Source: an uncultured Eubacteriales bacterium | Lineage (GTDB): Bacteria > Bacillota > Clostridia > Oscillospirales > CAG-272 | Length of the DNA stretch: 7,783 bases | Direction: 5' to 3' | NCBI GenBank assembly: GCA_934477985.1 | Contig: CAKSOR010000108.1 | Location: 1 to 7,783, forward strand | Part shown: one piece after another, positions 5,462 to 7,783 of the stretch | How the letters are laid out: the number at the start of each line of letters is the position of its first letter | How positions within the stretch are numbered: the stretch's first letter is position 1 | Translations under genes and position numbers: made by a program | Notes under the pieces: model-generated | What the model was told of the DNA's origin: nothing | The model's input: only the letters and a program-made list of their open reading frames with translations | The model's database searches: none

Positions 5462-6484
5462 ATGAGACCTATAAAAGTAGTACAATACGGCACGTGGAAA
5501 TACACGCACGCCGAACACACAATGCAGACGATGCGCTCACTGCCTCGCTATTATAATGTCGCGGGATTCTGCGAGCCCGACCCGGAGCGATTGAAAGCCG
5601 CCCTGACGCGCCCATGCTACCACGACCTGAAGGTCTGGTCGCCCGAGGAGATACTCGCCGACAGGACGATCGACGCCGTCATCGTCGAATCCGCCGAGGT
5701 CGAGCAGGCGGGCGATTCGCTGAGATTTCTCGAGGCGGGATTCAACGTCCACTCGGACAAGCCCTGCGGAGGATTCGGCGGAGAGTTCGAGAAAGCGATT
5801 GAGACCGCGAGGACTGATGGGCTGATTTTTCAGAACGGCTACATGTACCGCTACAATCCGGCGATTGTCCGGGCGCTCGGGGTCGTGAGGTCAGGGAAGA
5901 TCGGCGAACTGATCTCGGTCGAGGCGCAGATGAGCCAGTGCTATCACGGCGAGATGCGGCGGTGGCTCGGCGACATTCCGGGCGGGATGATGTTCTATCT
6001 CGGCTGTCATCTGATCGATCTTGTTGAGTTATTCATGGGCGAGCCGGAAGAAATATTGACGCTCTCGATGAATTCAGGACTTGAGGAGACCGGGCTCGAC
6101 TCAGGACTCGCGATGCTGCGTTACAGGCACGGCTGGTCGATGATCAAGACGGTCGCGAACGAGGTGAACGGCGACGCCCGGCGGCAGTTCGTCATCTCGG
6201 GAACAAAGGGGACGATCGAGATAAAGCCGCTTGAGAATCCGGTCGAGCTTCCGGGTGTGGTTTCGGCGAATAAAATCTCGATGAAGCTGACTGTTCCGGG
6301 CTATCCGATGGCTTTCGACGACCGGTCGGAGGTGACGAATTTCAGACCATACGGCAGGTACGACGACATGATGATTGATTTCGCGCTGACCGTCGCGGGA
6401 GAGAAAGAGAATGAGTACGACTACGACCGTGAGCTGCGGGTTCACAGACTGCTTGAAAAAATCTGCGCTGGCGACAGGTGTTAA
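5462..6484 (+). CDS. Gfo/Idh/MocA family oxidoreductase
   Basis: This 340-residue NAD(P)-dependent dehydrogenase has the usual two-domain layout. Residues 1-125 form the Rossmann domain, though the nucleotide loop is atypical (Q8-Y-G-T-W-K-Y-T-H-A-E-H19 in place of GxGxxG). D99-K100-P101 replaces the common EKP, keeping the catalytic lysine. The second domain opens with G126-Y-M-Y-R-Y-N-P133 and carries G181-C-H183-L-I-D186. The aspartate usually four residues before that histidine is a tyrosine here (Y179). The family oxidises or reduces hydroxyl groups of sugars, inositols and their derivatives. The start is set by AGGAGG 6 bases before the ATG and by the promoter just upstream. An in-frame TTG at 5378 lies before the promoter and inside the direct repeats, so it is rejected. 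It is transcribed alone, ends in a compound palindrome and terminator, and shares its operator arrangement with the medium-chain dehydrogenase gene downstream. Confidence 0.94.
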   Translation: MRPIKVVQYGTWKYTHAEHTMQTMRSLPRYYNVAGFCEPDPERLKAALTRPCYHDLKVWSPEEILADRTIDAVIVESAEVEQAGDSLRFLEAGFNVHSDKPCGGFGGEFEKAIETARTDGLIFQNGYMYRYNPAIVRALGVVRSGKIGELISVEAQMSQCYHGEMRRWLGDIPGGMMFYLGCHLIDLVELFMGEPEEILTLSMNSGLEETGLDSGLAMLRYRHGWSMIKTVANEVNGDARRQFVISGTKGTIEIKPLENPVELPGVVSANKISMKLTVPGYPMAFDDRSEVTNFRPYGRYDDMMIDFALTVAGEKENEYDYDRELRVHRLLEKICAGDRC

Positions 6485-6536
6485 GGAAACACTTATCTGA
6501 AGCTGTTTTCGCGCGAAAACAACCGTAGTTTCCTTA
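6482..6536. repeat. Compound palindrome with inverted-repeat ends
   Basis: TAAGGAAAC (6482-6490) and GTTTCCTTA (6528-6536) are exact inverted repeats enclosing a perfect 18-bp palindrome, TGTTTTCGCGCGAAAACA (6504-6521). The left arm includes the TAA stop of the oxidoreductase gene. There is no T-run after it, so it is not a classical terminator. It could be an mRNA 3'-end stabiliser, a protein-binding palindrome or a small dispersed repeat. Confidence 0.6.
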
Positions 6537-6572
6537 GATTGTTAAGCTTTTTCTCAGCCTTCGCGCCGCGTC

Positions 6573-6610
6573 AAAGGGGCTGCCGCTTTCGCGTCAGCCC
6601 CTTTCTGTTT
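6573..6610 (+). terminator. Rho-independent terminator of the oxidoreductase gene
   Basis: AAAGGGGCTG (6573-6582) pairs with CAGCCCCTTT (6595-6604). After one mismatch the stem continues by CGC/GCG (6584-6586, 6591-6593) around a 4-base loop that reads GAAA on the opposite strand. TTTCTGTTTTT follows in the plus direction. It also sits 12 bp beyond the end of the convergent dehydrogenase gene and may hinder transcription from that side, but there it lacks a long T-run. Confidence 0.88.
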
Positions 6611-6616
6611 TTGAGT

Positions 6617-7657
6617 TCACCCGATCGTATCATCCCATCTGAACAGTACGCCTACAGGGAATCCCGGTTCGGTGAGCCGGTTGTAGACGTCGTGCGCGTC
6701 AGCCGGACTGTGCACCTCGCTTATCATCCTCGAAAAGTCGAGCCGCCCGGAAGACAGCAGCTCGAGCGTCACCCGGCAGTCGTCCATCTCGGTGTAAAAG
6801 CCGGAGTGCGTCTCGAGCTCGGGTCTCGCGCCGCTGTGAGCTCCGATAAGCTCAATGCCAGGTCTGTGAACATCGTGATAGAAGTCAATCTCGGTCATGC
6901 ATCTCGTGCAGCCGAGAAGCAAGACCCGCCCGAACTTCGCCGTGCAGGACAGCGCCTGCTTCAGCGCTTTCGGATTTCCGGTCACCTCGATAACCGCGTT
7001 CGCGCCGCCGCGGGTCAATTCCTTCACACGTTTTCCGTGCTCCGGGTCTGATGGGTCGAGCGCGATGTCCGCGCCAAGCTGCTTTGCGAGCTCACGACGC
7101 TCCGCCGAATAATCGACCGCGATCACCGGATGCGCGCCGCTGAGTCTCGCGTACTGCACCGCGAAAAGCCCCAGAAGTCCGAGTCCTGCGACCATAACGC
7201 TCTCGCCGAGCGCTATTTTTGCCTTTCTGACCGCCGCCAGCGAAAATCCCGCGATTATCACCTGCGCCGCCTGGTCGAGTCCGACATTGTCCGGAACATG
7301 TACGAATTCCTTTACCGGAAGCGTAGCGAACTCCTGATGATTCGCGCCGTGCACCATCACCCGGTCGCCAACCTTGAAGCAGGGCTCTTTGCGCCCGATG
7401 ATATTCGCGCCGTCAGGACTATTCACTCCCTCGCCGACATGTGTTATTATTCCGCTCCCGCTGTAGCCAGAGTACGACGGGAATCCGAAACGGAAGCCGT
7501 CGCCGCCCTCATCGTTTCCGGTGAAGAGCGCGCGCTCAGTCCCCGCGCTAAGAGCGCTGTAAGCGAGCTTCACCCGCATTTCACCCTTTCCCGGAAGCCG
7601 ATCCTCTACTTCGGTGAGCTGCGCGTTGTTTTTTGAGACGAATGTAATTCTTTTCAT
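6617..7657 (-). CDS. Medium-chain dehydrogenase (zinc-type alcohol dehydrogenase superfamily, SAGTE subgroup)
   Basis: This 346-residue protein has a GroES-like catalytic domain (residues of about 1-150), then a Rossmann domain with G158-L-G-L-L-G163 and D182 at the end of strand 2, which suggests NAD(H). Family marks include YSGYSGSGIITHVGEGV (62-78) and F94-K-V-G-D-R-V100. At the position where zinc alcohol dehydrogenases carry the catalytic cysteine (often GICGTD) this protein has S37-A-G-T-E41, as in BchC-type and related sugar-oxidising subgroups. No four-cysteine structural zinc loop is visible. The substrate is probably a sugar, polyol or related secondary alcohol, but cannot be named. 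Start: AGAGG 6 bases before the ATG. It is convergent with the Gfo/Idh oxidoreductase gene and shares with it a paired direct-repeat operator, which suggests consecutive steps of one pathway. Confidence 0.93.
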   Translation of the reverse strand: MKRITFVSKNNAQLTEVEDRLPGKGEMRVKLAYSALSAGTERALFTGNDEGGDGFRFGFPSYSGYSGSGIITHVGEGVNSPDGANIIGRKEPCFKVGDRVMVHGANHQEFATLPVKEFVHVPDNVGLDQAAQVIIAGFSLAAVRKAKIALGESVMVAGLGLLGLFAVQYARLSGAHPVIAVDYSAERRELAKQLGADIALDPSDPEHGKRVKELTRGGANAVIEVTGNPKALKQALSCTAKFGRVLLLGCTRCMTEIDFYHDVHRPGIELIGAHSGARPELETHSGFYTEMDDCRVTLELLSSGRLDFSRMISEVHSPADAHDVYNRLTEPGFPVGVLFRWDDTIG

Positions 7658-7667
7658 TTTCTACCTC

Positions 7668-7696
7668 TTGAAAAAATCAATGATATGTGGTATAAT
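7668..7696 (+). promoter_or_regulatory. Sigma-A promoter of the right-edge gene
   Basis: TTGAAA (7668-7673), a 17-base spacer, then TATAAT (7691-7696) preceded by TGG, an extended -10. Predicted start near 7703 gives a leader of about 53 bases before the ATG at 7756. Confidence 0.8.
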
Positions 7697-7705
7697 TATA
7701 GCACA
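7686..7705. repeat. Near-perfect palindrome shared by two divergent promoters
   Basis: TGTG-G-TATAATTATA-G-CACA is a 20-bp palindrome with one mismatched pair (7690/7701). With a one-base offset the symmetry extends further, to GATAT (7682-7686) and ATATC (7706-7710). It provides the extended -10 in both directions and may also be bound by a regulator. Confidence 0.7.
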
Positions 7706-7723
7706 ATATCTGGAGATACGGCA
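7695..7723 (-). promoter_or_regulatory. Promoter of the medium-chain dehydrogenase gene, weak -35
   Basis: On the minus strand TATAAT (7700-7695) is preceded by TGC, an extended -10, but the -35 zone (about 7723-7718, TGCCGT) hardly matches TTGACA. Such promoters usually need an activator, and a paired direct-repeat site lies directly upstream. The -10 overlaps the -10 of the divergent promoter by two bases within TATAATTATA. The leader is about 30 bases. Confidence 0.6.
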
Positions 7724-7726
7724 GAT

Positions 7727-7757
7727 AAAAATCAACTCACAAGGTAAGAAAATCAAT
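7727..7757 (-). promoter_or_regulatory. Second tandem direct-repeat activator site (21-bp spacing)
   Basis: On the minus strand, ATTGATTTTC (7757-7748) and GTTGATTTTT (7736-7727) each match GTTGATTTTC in 9 of 10 positions and lie 21 bp apart. The nearer copy ends 26 bases before the -10 of the medium-chain dehydrogenase promoter. Both spacings equal those of the site at 5377-5407. The site also covers the leader and start codon of the divergent right-edge gene, so binding could repress that gene. Confidence 0.6.
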
Positions 7758-7783
7758 GAATTACACATTTGACCGCCCATATG
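7756..7783 (+). CDS. N-terminal start of an unidentified protein (partial)
   Basis: ATG at 7756 opens MNYTFDRPY, and the frame is open to the right edge. AAGGT (7741-7745) lies 10 bases before it, and a strong promoter with a predicted start near 7703 precedes it. Too little is visible to name a family. Its divergent position relative to the medium-chain dehydrogenase and the shared control region suggest a related pathway role. Confidence 0.55.

Noticed and set aside
6539..7051. 170-residue plus-strand open frame
   Set aside because: It overlaps the terminator and is antisense to the medium-chain dehydrogenase, with no recognisable domain.
7130..7636. 168-residue plus-strand open frame
   Set aside because: It is a shadow of the medium-chain dehydrogenase, whose motifs read clearly on the minus strand.
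7672..7681. Third copy of the activator motif (AAAAATCAAT)
   Set aside because: It matches only 8 of 10 positions in an A-rich stretch, is 55 bp from the pair and has no 21-bp partner.

Overview
The window looks like chromosomal DNA from a fairly GC-rich member of the Clostridia, probably an uncultured Oscillospirales-type gut or rumen bacterium. This is inferred from strong AGGAGG-type ribosome binding sites, sigma-A promoters with 17-bp spacers and TGn extended -10 elements, a lipoprotein solute-binding protein of a clostridial style, and a clostridial-type VUT family transporter. No tRNA, rRNA, CRISPR array or intact insertion sequence was seen.

Layout. Bases 1-72 hold the last codons of an unknown plus-strand gene, whose stop codon lies in the stem of a terminator hairpin (60-91). 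Bases 130-299 carry a decayed, frameshifted C-terminal piece of an AraC-type regulator. An intact AraC-family regulator (343-1161, minus) is divergent from a lipoprotein solute-binding protein (1242-2696), which overlaps by ATGA a gene for a likely alpha/alpha-toroid protein of unknown function (2693-3661). This meets, tail to tail with one base between, a three-gene minus-strand operon: VUT family transporter (4556-5299), short-chain dehydrogenase (3912-4559) and an 81-residue helical protein (3663-3908). Divergent from that operon is a Gfo/Idh/MocA oxidoreductase (5462-6484). It is followed by a compound palindrome and a good terminator, then a convergent medium-chain dehydrogenase (6617-7657, minus), which is divergent from a gene entering the right edge (7756 onward).

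How the parts work together. The solute-binding protein, AraC regulator and several NAD(P)-dependent oxidoreductases suggest sensing, capture and oxidation of a sugar or polyol, but no substrate can be named. The most notable signal is regulatory. The Gfo/Idh gene and the medium-chain dehydrogenase gene, about 2.2 kb apart and on opposite strands, each have two direct repeats of GTTGATTTTC or a one-mismatch variant. In both cases the repeats start 21 bp apart and the promoter-proximal copy is separated from the -10 hexamer by exactly 26 bases. This is the geometry of an AraC-family activator site and implies that the two dehydrogenases belong to one regulon. The medium-chain dehydrogenase promoter has no good -35, as expected of an activated promoter, and shares a near-palindromic -10 region with the divergent right-edge gene.
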